The notes under the pieces were generated by a model. It did no database searches. It worked only from the letters and a program-made list of their open reading frames with translations, and had not been told where the DNA came from. Shown one piece after another: positions 1 through 4,222 of a stretch of DNA of 5,861 nucleotides. Numbering within the stretch: the first letter of the stretch is position 1; each line of letters opens with the position of its first letter. The position numbers and the translations under genes were made by a program. Source of the DNA: GWE2-40-63 sp050251815 (GTDB taxonomy: Bacteria; Bacteroidota; Bacteroidia; Bacteroidales; SZUA-534); contig JBFWMB010000155.1 in the NCBI GenBank assembly GCA_050251815.1, positions 1 to 5,861 of the forward strand, given 5' to 3'.

Positions 1-175
1 ATAACCCAAAAATGAAGAGCCCAGCCGGCTTGAGGCGAAAAACAAGCCCTATATTGTCTTATCATTACCAATAGCGCTGTAAATAGGGATTTAAAACAGT
101 TTTATATTTTTTAACCGGACACTAGTGATTTACAATGAGTAATAAACAGCGAATAACCAATAGTGAATAACGAAT
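1..175. other. Intergenic leader with one small hairpin
   Basis: No coding region is supported here. GGCTTG at 27-32 can pair with CAAGCC at 43-48 (6-bp stem, 10-nt loop), and AGCCGGCT at 23-30 is self-complementary. The stretch from about 130 to 175 already shows the AATGAGTAATAAACAG-like microrepeat character of the array that follows. On the minus strand the first 50 bases stay open in two frames, but they are too short and too unlike a known protein to call a gene end. Confidence 0.4.
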
Positions 176-190
176 AACCCCGGAGGGGTT
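176..190. repeat. CCCC-GGA-GGGG mini-hairpin, module 1
   Basis: AACCCC (176-181) and GGGGTT (185-190) form a perfect 6-bp stem around the 3-nt loop GGA. It is the upstream half of a composite module whose other half is the 49-nt palindrome at 226-274, 35 nt downstream. The same geometry, a 4-to-6-bp stem with a 3-nt loop, recurs at 376-386, 526-536 and 709-719. Bacteroidota intergenic DNA often carries such CCCCGAAGGGGT palindromes; their function is not known to me. Confidence 0.75.
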
Positions 191-225
191 AAAGCTTGGT
201 AGAAAAACAAAACCCGCCAATCAAA

Positions 226-274
226 GCGGTGCAAGCAGTCTGTTGCCTTGGAATTGAAAACCGACATGCACCGC
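226..274. repeat. 49-nt imperfect palindromic repeat, copy 1
   Basis: The ends GCGGTGCA (226-233) and TGCACCGC (267-274) are perfect 8-bp inverted complements. The shared left part reads GCGGTGCAAGCAG. GCAA (231-234) and TTGC (243-246) can form a small alternative inner stem. Three copies of exactly this length occur in the window, so it is a discrete dispersed element that can fold as a cruciform or RNA hairpin. It resembles REP-type elements mobilised by RAYT transposases in general design, but no such gene is in view. Confidence 0.8.
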
Positions 275-284
275 AACCAGCCAT

Positions 285-316
285 CAGGCCACAGTGTGCA
301 GTCCTCAGCCAAATAC
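285..316 (+). repeat. CAGTCCTCAGCC-type dispersed repeat, copy 1
   Basis: The stretch with CAGGCCACAG followed by CAGTCCTCAGCC (299-310) and AAAT recurs at 851-880 with few changes, and more loosely at 930-956. In copies 1 and 2 it lies downstream of a 49-nt palindrome and is followed by AATGAACAATTTGCAATG-like microrepeats, so it belongs to the same repeated block. Confidence 0.6.
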
Positions 317-375
317 CAATGAACAATTTGCAATGATCAATTAGCAATTTGTAATGAGTAATGAACAGCAAAAAG

Positions 376-386
376 CCCCAGCGGGG
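376..386. repeat. CCCC-AGC-GGGG mini-hairpin, module 2
   Basis: CCCC (376-379) pairs with GGGG (383-386) around loop AGC; G375 and T387 can extend the stem by a wobble pair. The following GGAATCTTTGTAG corresponds in position to AAAGCTTGGTAG of module 1 and GCTACTATAATAG of module 3. The 49-nt palindrome begins 33 nt after the stem. Confidence 0.7.
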
Positions 387-419
387 TGGAATCTTTGTAG
401 CATAAAAGGAAGAAAAAAA

Positions 420-468
420 GCGGTGCAAGCAGTAACCTGCCATGAAATACACGATTAGTATGCAACGC
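420..468. repeat. 49-nt imperfect palindromic repeat, copy 2
   Basis: This copy has the same length and left end (GCGGTGCAAGCAG) as copy 1. The right end is TGCAACGC, one mismatch from a perfect complement. The inner stem here is GCAG (429-432) with CTGC (437-440), replacing the GCAA/TTGC pairing of copies 1 and 3, so the fold is kept while the bases shift. The central part is otherwise diverged, which makes this the most decayed of the three copies. Confidence 0.75.
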
Positions 469-525
469 AATCAATCGGCAGCCAAAAAACAATAAGTAAA
501 TTACAAAAAAATCAAAAACCATGAA

Positions 526-536
526 TCCCTCAGGGA
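526..536. repeat. TCCC-TCA-GGGA mini-hairpin (variant)
   Basis: TCCC (526-529) pairs with GGGA (533-536) around a 3-nt loop, the same shape as the CCCC-NNN-GGGG hairpins but with different bases. No 49-nt palindrome follows. An ATG at 521 opens a 69-codon frame through this repeat, but that frame crosses the other repeats and shows no protein-like features, so it is not called as a gene. Confidence 0.5.
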
Positions 537-570
537 ACGTAATCGAAAGGTCAATCTTGTTGAACGCAGA

Positions 571-585
571 CCTACCAAAGGCAGG
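571..585. repeat. Short hairpin CCTACC-AAA-GGCAGG
   Basis: CCTACC (571-576) and GGCAGG (580-585) pair at five of six positions around loop AAA. The stretch from 537 to about 695 has no other clear repeat and no gene. Confidence 0.35.
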
Positions 586-708
586 CAGGTTCCGTTTCAC
601 GGAAGCGCTGATCATCGCAGATTCTATAAACTTTTCAAGTATTTGTATAACGCAGTTCCATTATCCGCACTACACTTTCACCAGCAGTAAAAACAAGGGC
701 CACAAAAA

Positions 709-719
709 CCCCGAAGGGG
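709..719. repeat. CCCC-GAA-GGGG mini-hairpin, module 3
   Basis: CCCC (709-712) pairs with GGGG (716-719) around GAA and is followed by TG and the TATAATAG segment. This is the third composite module. Here an extra 8-bp hairpin (734-753) sits between the mini-hairpin and the 49-nt palindrome at 775-823. Confidence 0.75.
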
Positions 720-733
720 TGCTACTATAATAG

Positions 734-753
734 CCCCGGGTGTGAACCCGGGG
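734..753. repeat. Perfect 8-bp GC-rich hairpin inserted in module 3
   Basis: CCCCGGGT (734-741) and ACCCGGGG (746-753) form a perfect 8-bp stem around the tetraloop GTGA. Without the stretch 734 to about 761, modules 2 and 3 align well: TAG is followed by CATAAAA in both. This suggests the hairpin was inserted as a unit. It is the most stable short stem in the window. No T-run follows, so it is not called a terminator. Confidence 0.75.
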
Positions 754-774
754 TTAGGGGGCATAAAATAAAAA

Positions 775-823
775 GCGGTGCAAGCAGCGTTTTGCCATGG
801 AATTCCTGACTACCATGCACCGC
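775..823. repeat. 49-nt imperfect palindromic repeat, copy 3
   Basis: The ends GCGGTGCA (775-782) and TGCACCGC (816-823) are perfectly complementary. Inside, CATGG (796-800) can pair with CCATG (813-817), and GCAA (780-783) with TTGC (792-795), so several alternative folds are possible. This copy is the most symmetric of the three and may be closest to the ancestral unit. Confidence 0.8.
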
Positions 824-850
824 AAAAGGCGGCAGGCTGTCACCAGCCTA

Positions 851-880
851 CAGACCACAGTTTTCAGTCCTCAGCCAAAT
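851..880 (+). repeat. CAGTCCTCAGCC-type dispersed repeat, copy 2
   Basis: CAGACCACAG (851-860) followed by CAGTCCTCAGCCAAAT (865-880) closely matches the copy at 285-316. A looser third copy with CAGTCTTCAGCC lies at 944-955. Its placement after a 49-nt palindrome mirrors copy 1. Confidence 0.6.
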
Positions 881-929
881 CAATGGGCAATTTACAATGA
901 GCAATGAACAGTGAACAATACCCAGTATT

Positions 930-956
930 CAGGCGACAGTTGGCAGTCTTCAGCCA
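930..956 (+). repeat. CAGTCTTCAGCC-type dispersed repeat, copy 3
   Basis: CAGGCGACAG (930-939) followed by CAGTCTTCAGCC (944-955) is a degenerate relative of the repeats at 285-316 and 851-880. Unlike those, it does not follow a 49-nt palindrome directly. Confidence 0.45.
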
Positions 957-960
957 GGGA

Positions 961-1002
961 ACAATATGCAATTAACAATATGCAATTAACAATTAGTAAT
1001 TA
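961..1002 (+). repeat. 14-bp tandem repeat, three units
   Basis: ACAATATGCAATTA occurs twice in tandem (961-974 and 975-988), followed by ACAATTAGTAATTA (989-1002) and a further partial unit. The same AACAATTA/AATGAACA vocabulary appears at 130-170, 318-365 and 885-920. It is A+T-rich low-complexity DNA, probably grown by slippage. Confidence 0.7.
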
Positions 1003-1034
1003 ACAATTAACAAGGAGCACTTAACAATGAGCAG

Positions 1035-1080
1035 TCTTGGGTCTTAAATCTTGGGTCTAAATTCTAACCTCTAAATTCTA
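1035..1080 (+). repeat. Short direct repeats (TCTTGGGTCT and CTAAATTCTA)
   Basis: TCTTGGGTCTTAAA (1035-1048) is followed at once by TCTTGGGTCTAAA (1049-1061). CTAAATTCTA occurs at 1057-1066 and again at 1071-1080. A run of nine T follows. This marks the right edge of the repeat array; the sequence up to the next gene has a different character. Confidence 0.6.
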
Positions 1081-1203
1081 TTTTTTTTTATCCCAACCCA
1101 TTCATTATGAATATTATTTTGTAATTTTCGTAGTCTTTCTTACGTTCTTCAATTTTATTAGTATTAACTTAAATGACCTAATGAACGAATTGTATTTGAG
1201 TAG

Positions 1204-1276
1204 CGAAAGTGTGGGGGTTTTCATTGTTGACAAGCTTAATGCTTTATGAATATAGTAATCTTACTCCACGCTTTCG
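1204..1276. other. Long-armed stem-loop upstream of the 407-aa gene
   Basis: CGAAAGTGTGGGG (1204-1216) pairs with CTCCACGCTTTCG (1264-1276) over 13 positions with two G-T wobbles. The loop is 47 nt. It ends 75 nt before the ATG at 1352. No T-run follows the stem on either strand, so it is unlike a Rho-independent terminator. It could be a leader RNA structure, a protein-binding inverted repeat or a small decayed element; the sequence does not decide. Confidence 0.55.
1227..1256 (+). promoter_or_regulatory. Possible promoter inside the stem-loop
   Basis: TTGACA (1227-1232) and TATAGT (1251-1256) are spaced by 18 nt and lie about 95 nt before the ATG at 1352. They look like classical -35/-10 boxes. 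However, the primary sigma factor of Bacteroidota prefers a TTG around -33 and TAnnTTTG at -7, and no good TAnnTTTG is seen here. The call is therefore weak. Confidence 0.2.
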
Positions 1277-1351
1277 TTCTTTATTGTTAATTAATTAAGT
1301 TATAATCAAACCGATTAAACCCGTTCAATTTGGAGATAACAAGAATTGCCC

Positions 1352-2575
1352 ATGTCCAAAAAGAAAAAAAAGAAGCCCCAGGTATCAGTCAAATTGCAGC
1401 ATGCACAAAAATTCAACGATTTCAAAAATCGCTTGATGCTAATTGCAGAAGCCTGCAATGCAGTTGAAGCATTTAAATTACTTCCAAAGCGCGAAATTGA
1501 TATTATGTTTATTTCCGGGTTTAAACCTTTCGATTTAGTTGCATACAAAGGGCAAAAGATGACACCCGAAAATTATAAAATTTTAAAAGAAATAGTTAAA
1601 CATTTTCTGAAAAACGAAACCTTTACCTTTGTCGATGGGGGTAAACCTGTCAATCTTTATGAATATTATTATGTAGGCGAATGTTTACGCAGCTTAGTAA
1701 GAAATATAAATGAAGCGAATTTTAAAGGGACCGATGAATTTGCCAAGGCTTTTAAACCACTTTGCGATAAACACGCTGCTCCGGATGGCCCTTACGAGCG
1801 CTTATTAACTATAGCAACCACCATGGCGAATATGTTAAGCCGAGTGAACAAAGGGTATTGGTTGTTTCATTTTGATATGATAAGCCAGTTTGTTCCCTAT
1901 CCTGAATTTCGTACCTGCTTTAAAGTCCAATATGTACCCCCCGAAATTACCCACTTTACCCTGGGCGGTAATTCAAGGCCTGCTTATCAGGTGGGATGGC
2001 CGGTGATTGGACAAGAAGTCCTCTGGGCACAAGTTACACCAAAGCAACTAAATATCGAAAGTCAGTTCGACGATCTTAAAATTAAGGTGTATATACAGAG
2101 CCATGCCTTACATCGAATGAACGAGCGCCTGGATTGTTTATCCGAAAATCTCCGTCATTTCATTTTATTTCAAAATATAAGTGCCTGGGAAACGGTGACC
2201 AACCATCGTGGAGAGCATTTAATTACCTGTAGAATAGTTCAATCAAAAGTAGGTTACCTGGTATATGAATATATTCAGGGTGCCGTGGTCATAAAAACCT
2301 TTTTGTTGTTAACCCATAACGATACCCCCGAAGGCGAAAAACTAACTGACTTACTTGGACTTGAAAAAACCGATAAACATTACCTCGTCCTCGATAAACT
2401 AAGCAATTTTATTAAATCAGATATACCAACCAACCCGACAATTTTTGAACATTTTGTAAATGCAGGTTGTGCTGATTTATTTAATTTGGATGCAAGTTTT
2501 TTTGAACAAAATGTTCATGAAAATATACATGCCGCACTAATCGAAGAGTATATTAATACGGCTAATATAGAATAA
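1352..2575 (+). CDS. Uncharacterised 407-aa soluble protein with lysine-rich N-terminus
   Basis: I do not recognise the family. The protein starts MSKKKKKK and has no signal peptide or membrane helix, so it is probably cytoplasmic. Residues ~15-170 look alpha-helical. Residues ~245-355 look like a mixed domain opening with SHALHRMNER (250-259), which resembles the H-x3-R-M-x-x-R pattern of small DUF4258/RelE-like toxin-fold domains. That resemblance is my inference from one motif and no activity is claimed. The segment ~316-358 (LLLTHNDTPEG, then LDKLSNFIKSDI) also looks conserved in style. An in-frame TTG at 1346 has GGAG 10 nt upstream and could add two residues; ATG at 1352 is preferred because it begins the MSKKKK tail. 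The gene stands alone, followed by 478 bp of non-coding repeat DNA. By eye its codon use is less A-rich than that of the three genes to the right. Confidence 0.88.
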   Translation: MSKKKKKKPQVSVKLQHAQKFNDFKNRLMLIAEACNAVEAFKLLPKREIDIMFISGFKPFDLVAYKGQKMTPENYKILKEIVKHFLKNETFTFVDGGKPVNLYEYYYVGECLRSLVRNINEANFKGTDEFAKAFKPLCDKHAAPDGPYERLLTIATTMANMLSRVNKGYWLFHFDMISQFVPYPEFRTCFKVQYVPPEITHFTLGGNSRPAYQVGWPVIGQEVLWAQVTPKQLNIESQFDDLKIKVYIQSHALHRMNERLDCLSENLRHFILFQNISAWETVTNHRGEHLITCRIVQSKVGYLVYEYIQGAVVIKTFLLLTHNDTPEGEKLTDLLGLEKTDKHYLVLDKLSNFIKSDIPTNPTIFEHFVNAGCADLFNLDASFFEQNVHENIHAALIEEYINTANIE

Positions 2576-2680
2576 GTAGTGGCAGTACTATTCCAGAACG
2601 AAACAGCACAAGCACAACCTTGAGTTGGGGTCTTTGCAAATCGTAGCGAAGTACTTATCGAAATTCGTTGGTTTTGGCGG
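2576..2680. other. Non-coding spacer before repeat copy A
   Basis: No gene, promoter or convincing terminator is seen. CAAC/GTTG around 2617-2630 could form a 4-bp stem, too weak to call. A 70-codon frame (2625-2837) runs from here into repeat A, but the matching frame in repeat copy B is broken by an indel, so it is not supported as coding. Confidence 0.5.
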
Positions 2681-2925
2681 ACTTTTGTTTCTTTTGGTCA
2701 CAAAACAAAAAAGAAGAATAACCAACCCACCTTCAAGCTGCCATAAAAACAGAAGGAGCAAACCATCTATACATATAGTGGCACATGCTCACCGGCCGTT
2801 AAGTAGCCTTGTGGTAAAATATTGGCAGCTAAAGTAGGTGTTTACGCAATATTTTTCTAGCTTTGGTAAGCAATTACCAAACTATTTGCACCCAAACAGC
2901 ACTTAATATTCAACTAAACGCATCC
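2681..2925 (+). repeat. ~246-bp structured direct repeat, copy A
   Basis: This segment aligns with 5615-5861 in the same orientation. The first ~84 bases are about nine-tenths identical by eye, including a 25-base identical start. The middle is diverged but keeps GGTAAAAT, AAAGTAG and CTAGCTTTGGT; the end CAACTAAACGCA is identical. It opens with a small hairpin, TTTTG (2692-2696) and CAAAA (2701-2705) around GTCA. GAGCA (2756-2760) with TGCTC (2786-2790) may form a second stem. A covarying stem lies at 2816-2855. The copies differ by indels that break every reading frame, so the repeat is probably non-coding. Copy A lies ~130 bp upstream of the lipocalin gene and copy B ~285 bp after the hydrolase gene. 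Confidence 0.8.
2816..2866 (+). ncRNA. Covarying stem with possible pseudoknot in repeat A
   Basis: AAAATATTG (2816-2824) pairs with CAATATTTT (2847-2855) over 9 bp. Compared with copy B, two base pairs have changed on both sides (T2822-A2849 versus A-T; G2824-C2847 versus T-A), which supports selection for pairing. The loop holds an imperfect inner stem, CAGC/GGTG. Loop bases CTAAAGTAG (2829-2837) can pair with downstream CTAGCTTTGG (2857-2866) with one bulge and one wobble, giving a possible H-type pseudoknot. It could act as RNA or as folded single-stranded DNA. No known RNA family is recognised. Confidence 0.45.
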
Positions 2926-3053
2926 AAGTGTATTTATCACTACATTTTTGAGTGGATAAAGGGAAGTGGGATGCGGATAGCTTGTAGATGTCTGCAAGCC
3001 AGAAAAAATGCTACTATGATGATAAATAGAATACCTATTAAACTTTGATTAAA
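2926..3053. other. Upstream region of the lipocalin gene
   Basis: No gene is supported. AAACTTTG (3040-3047) is one base from the Bacteroidota -7 consensus TAnnTTTG, but it lies only 6 nt before the ATG and lacks a TTG at the right distance, so no promoter is called. There is no clear Shine-Dalgarno sequence, which is usual in this phylum. Confidence 0.4.
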
Positions 3054-3587
3054 ATGAAAACCAGAAGAAGAAATTATTTACTTGTATTGGCCATTATGAT
3101 GATTGGATTTAACTCGTGTGTTTCAATACCTAAGGGGGCAGTTGCCGTCAAACCTTTTGATAAAGAAAAATATCTGGGTAAATGGTATGAGCTGGCAAGA
3201 TTGGATTTTAAATACGAAAGGAATTTGAATAACACTACTGCAGAATATTCATTAATTGATAATGGAACTATAAAAGTTGACAATAAAGGATATAACACCC
3301 TAAAGGAGAGATGGGAGCAAGCAACGGGTAAAGCAAAATTTGTTGGAGAAGAAAATGTAGCTATGCTTAAAGTGTCTTTTTTTGGGCCCTTTTATTCTGG
3401 ATACAATGTAATTGCGATTGATAACGATTATAAATATGCTTTGGTTGCAGGAAAGAGCCTTAAGTATTTATGGATTCTATCACGCGAGACAAACATACCT
3501 GATGATATAAAGGAAAAATATTTGAAGATTGCTGAAGGTATTGGTTATAATACGGATAATCTATTATGGATTAAACATGACAAATAA
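3054..3587 (+). CDS. blc: Blc-type outer-membrane lipocalin lipoprotein
   Basis: This is a bacterial lipocalin, an eight-stranded beta-barrel that binds lipids such as fatty acids or lysophospholipids and acts at the envelope. The product is 177 aa, the same length as E. coli Blc. The N-terminus is a lipoprotein signal: basic MKTRRR, a hydrophobic stretch 8-19, then NSC with the lipidated Cys at 22. The lipocalin signature GKWYELAR lies at 42-49, including the G-x-W motif. Further family hallmarks are KVSFFGPFYSGYNVIAID (106-123) and YLWILSR (138-144) with its conserved Arg. ATG at 3054 is chosen over a TTG at 3045 because it gives a normal lipoprotein N-terminus. After Cys22 comes VSIPKG, with no acidic surface-export signal, so a periplasm-facing anchor is more likely. 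Folding of the downstream spacer may separate it from the next genes. Confidence 0.95.
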   Translation: MKTRRRNYLLVLAIMMIGFNSCVSIPKGAVAVKPFDKEKYLGKWYELARLDFKYERNLNNTTAEYSLIDNGTIKVDNKGYNTLKERWEQATGKAKFVGEENVAMLKVSFFGPFYSGYNVIAIDNDYKYALVAGKSLKYLWILSRETNIPDDIKEKYLKIAEGIGYNTDNLLWIKHDK

Positions 3588-3594
3588 AAATGAG

Positions 3595-3662
3595 GCCAGC
3601 ACACAAGACTCGATTATTAAACTTTGGAGTTTAAGTGGTAGGTCAAGTGCATTTTCGCTGGC
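3595..3662. other. Nested hairpin just after the lipocalin stop
   Basis: Beginning 7 nt after the stop codon, four stem segments nest: GCCAGC/GCTGGC (3595-3600 with 3657-3662), CAC/GTG (3602-3604 with 3647-3649), GAC/GTC (3607-3609 with 3642-3644) and TTAAACT/AGTTTAA (3617-3623 with 3628-3634) with tetraloop TTGG. Symmetric internal loops of 2x2 and 7x7 nt separate the inner segments. The total is about 19 bp. There is no T-run, so it is not a standard terminator. It may shield the 3' end of the lipocalin mRNA or be a recombination-type site. Confidence 0.5.
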
Positions 3663-3718
3663 AATATTTCCTCGGAGCATGGGAGCGTAGCTTCGAATTC
3701 CTCAACGACACATACCAC
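3635..3718. other. Second, overlapping long hairpin in the spacer
   Basis: GTGGTA (3635-3640) pairs with TACCAC (3713-3718). Further in, GTG/CAC and TCG/CGA pairs lead to a terminal stem TCGGAGC (3672-3678) with GCTTCGA (3690-3696), which has one G-T pair and an 11-nt loop. GGAGC occurs twice in direct repeat (3674-3678 and 3682-3686). It shares bases with the hairpin at 3595-3662, so the two folds exclude each other in part. Confidence 0.4.
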
Positions 3719-3740
3719 AAAACCGTAGTCAGGACACTGC

Positions 3741-3752
3741 ACATTTAAATGT
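3741..3752. promoter_or_regulatory. Perfect 12-bp palindrome before the two-gene unit
   Basis: ACATTTAAATGT is a perfect palindrome ending 12 nt before the ATG at 3765. Its position suits an operator for a dimeric regulator, but A+T-rich DNA produces such palindromes by chance and no regulator gene is nearby. Confidence 0.25.
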
Positions 3753-3764
3753 AAAAAATAACAT

Positions 3765-4220
3765 ATGCTATTAGATTATAAAACAAACAGACTTCCGTTG
3801 AATTTCATTATCCTTGGTTATATGTTGTTAGCCATAGGCATTTGGAGAATAATTGTTATTGATTGGAAAGGAATATTCTTCTTATTGCTAGCTGTTTTTC
3901 TGATTTTTTACAAATCAGGTATCCTTATTGATACGGACAAAAAATGGCTACGAACTTACAATGGGATTTTATTTGTTAAAAAGGGGCAATGGAAAAATAT
4001 AAATCAATTATCTGGTTTGCAGATTCTAAAATCAAAAGAGTCACAGACCATGAGTGTGCTTTCGATTAGCAGAACAGAAATTAAGGATACCTACAAACTT
4101 TATTTGAATTTGCCTGATAGAAATATTTTACTAATGAAAGGCAACAAAAATGATATACTTGAAAAAGGTAAAATCATAGCTTCTTCGCTTCAAACTTCAC
4201 TTATATATAATAAAAAATAA
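3765..4220 (+). CDS. Two-helix membrane protein, possibly PH-like C-terminal domain
   Basis: The family is not recognised with certainty. The 151-aa product has two hydrophobic segments, about residues 12-32 and 36-55, parted by a short turn (DWKG). A soluble tail of ~95 residues follows. The tail (IDTDKKWLRTYNG, then GQWKNINQL and strand-like segments, ending in a helix ~128-143) resembles the layout of small bacterial PH-domain membrane proteins; this is inference from pattern only. The start ATG at 3765 is the first in frame and gives a sensible N-terminus. The stop codon lies 2 nt before the start of the serine-hydrolase gene, so the two are almost surely co-transcribed and may be translationally coupled. 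A role linked to the hydrolase at the inner membrane is possible but unproven. Confidence 0.85.
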   Translation: MLLDYKTNRLPLNFIILGYMLLAIGIWRIIVIDWKGIFFLLLAVFLIFYKSGILIDTDKKWLRTYNGILFVKKGQWKNINQLSGLQILKSKESQTMSVLSISRTEIKDTYKLYLNLPDRNILLMKGNKNDILEKGKIIASSLQTSLIYNKK

Positions 4221-4222
4221 TT

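Noticed and set aside
130..730. Several 67-93-codon open frames, on both strands, within the left repeat array
   Set aside because: They run through dispersed repeats and low-complexity DNA, overlap one another and show no protein-like composition.
709..753. The GC-rich hairpins as terminators of a gene to the left
   Set aside because: No gene precedes them in the window and no T-run follows; they belong to the repeated modules.
226..823. Three 49-nt palindromes as a CRISPR array
   Set aside because: Gaps between copies are about 145 and 306 nt, the centres of the repeats diverge, and no cas gene is present.
2688..2709. TTTTG-GTCA-CAAAA hairpin of the repeats as a Rho-independent terminator
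   Set aside because: The stem is A+T-rich and is followed by A-rich sequence on the plus strand, with no T-run on the minus strand either; it is better described as the conserved start of the repeat.
2625..2837. 70-codon open frame across repeat copy A
   Set aside because: The matching frame in copy B is shifted by an indel and stops early, and the covarying stem explains the conservation better than coding does.
2863..3048. 61-codon open frame between repeat A and the lipocalin gene
   Set aside because: It begins inside the repeat, has no recognisable features and ends at the lipocalin start; no support for coding.
3595..3718. Canonical integron attC site after the lipocalin gene
   Set aside because: No RYYYAAC or GTTRRRY core boxes are found at the ends of the folded region or of the 246-bp repeats, and no integrase is in view.
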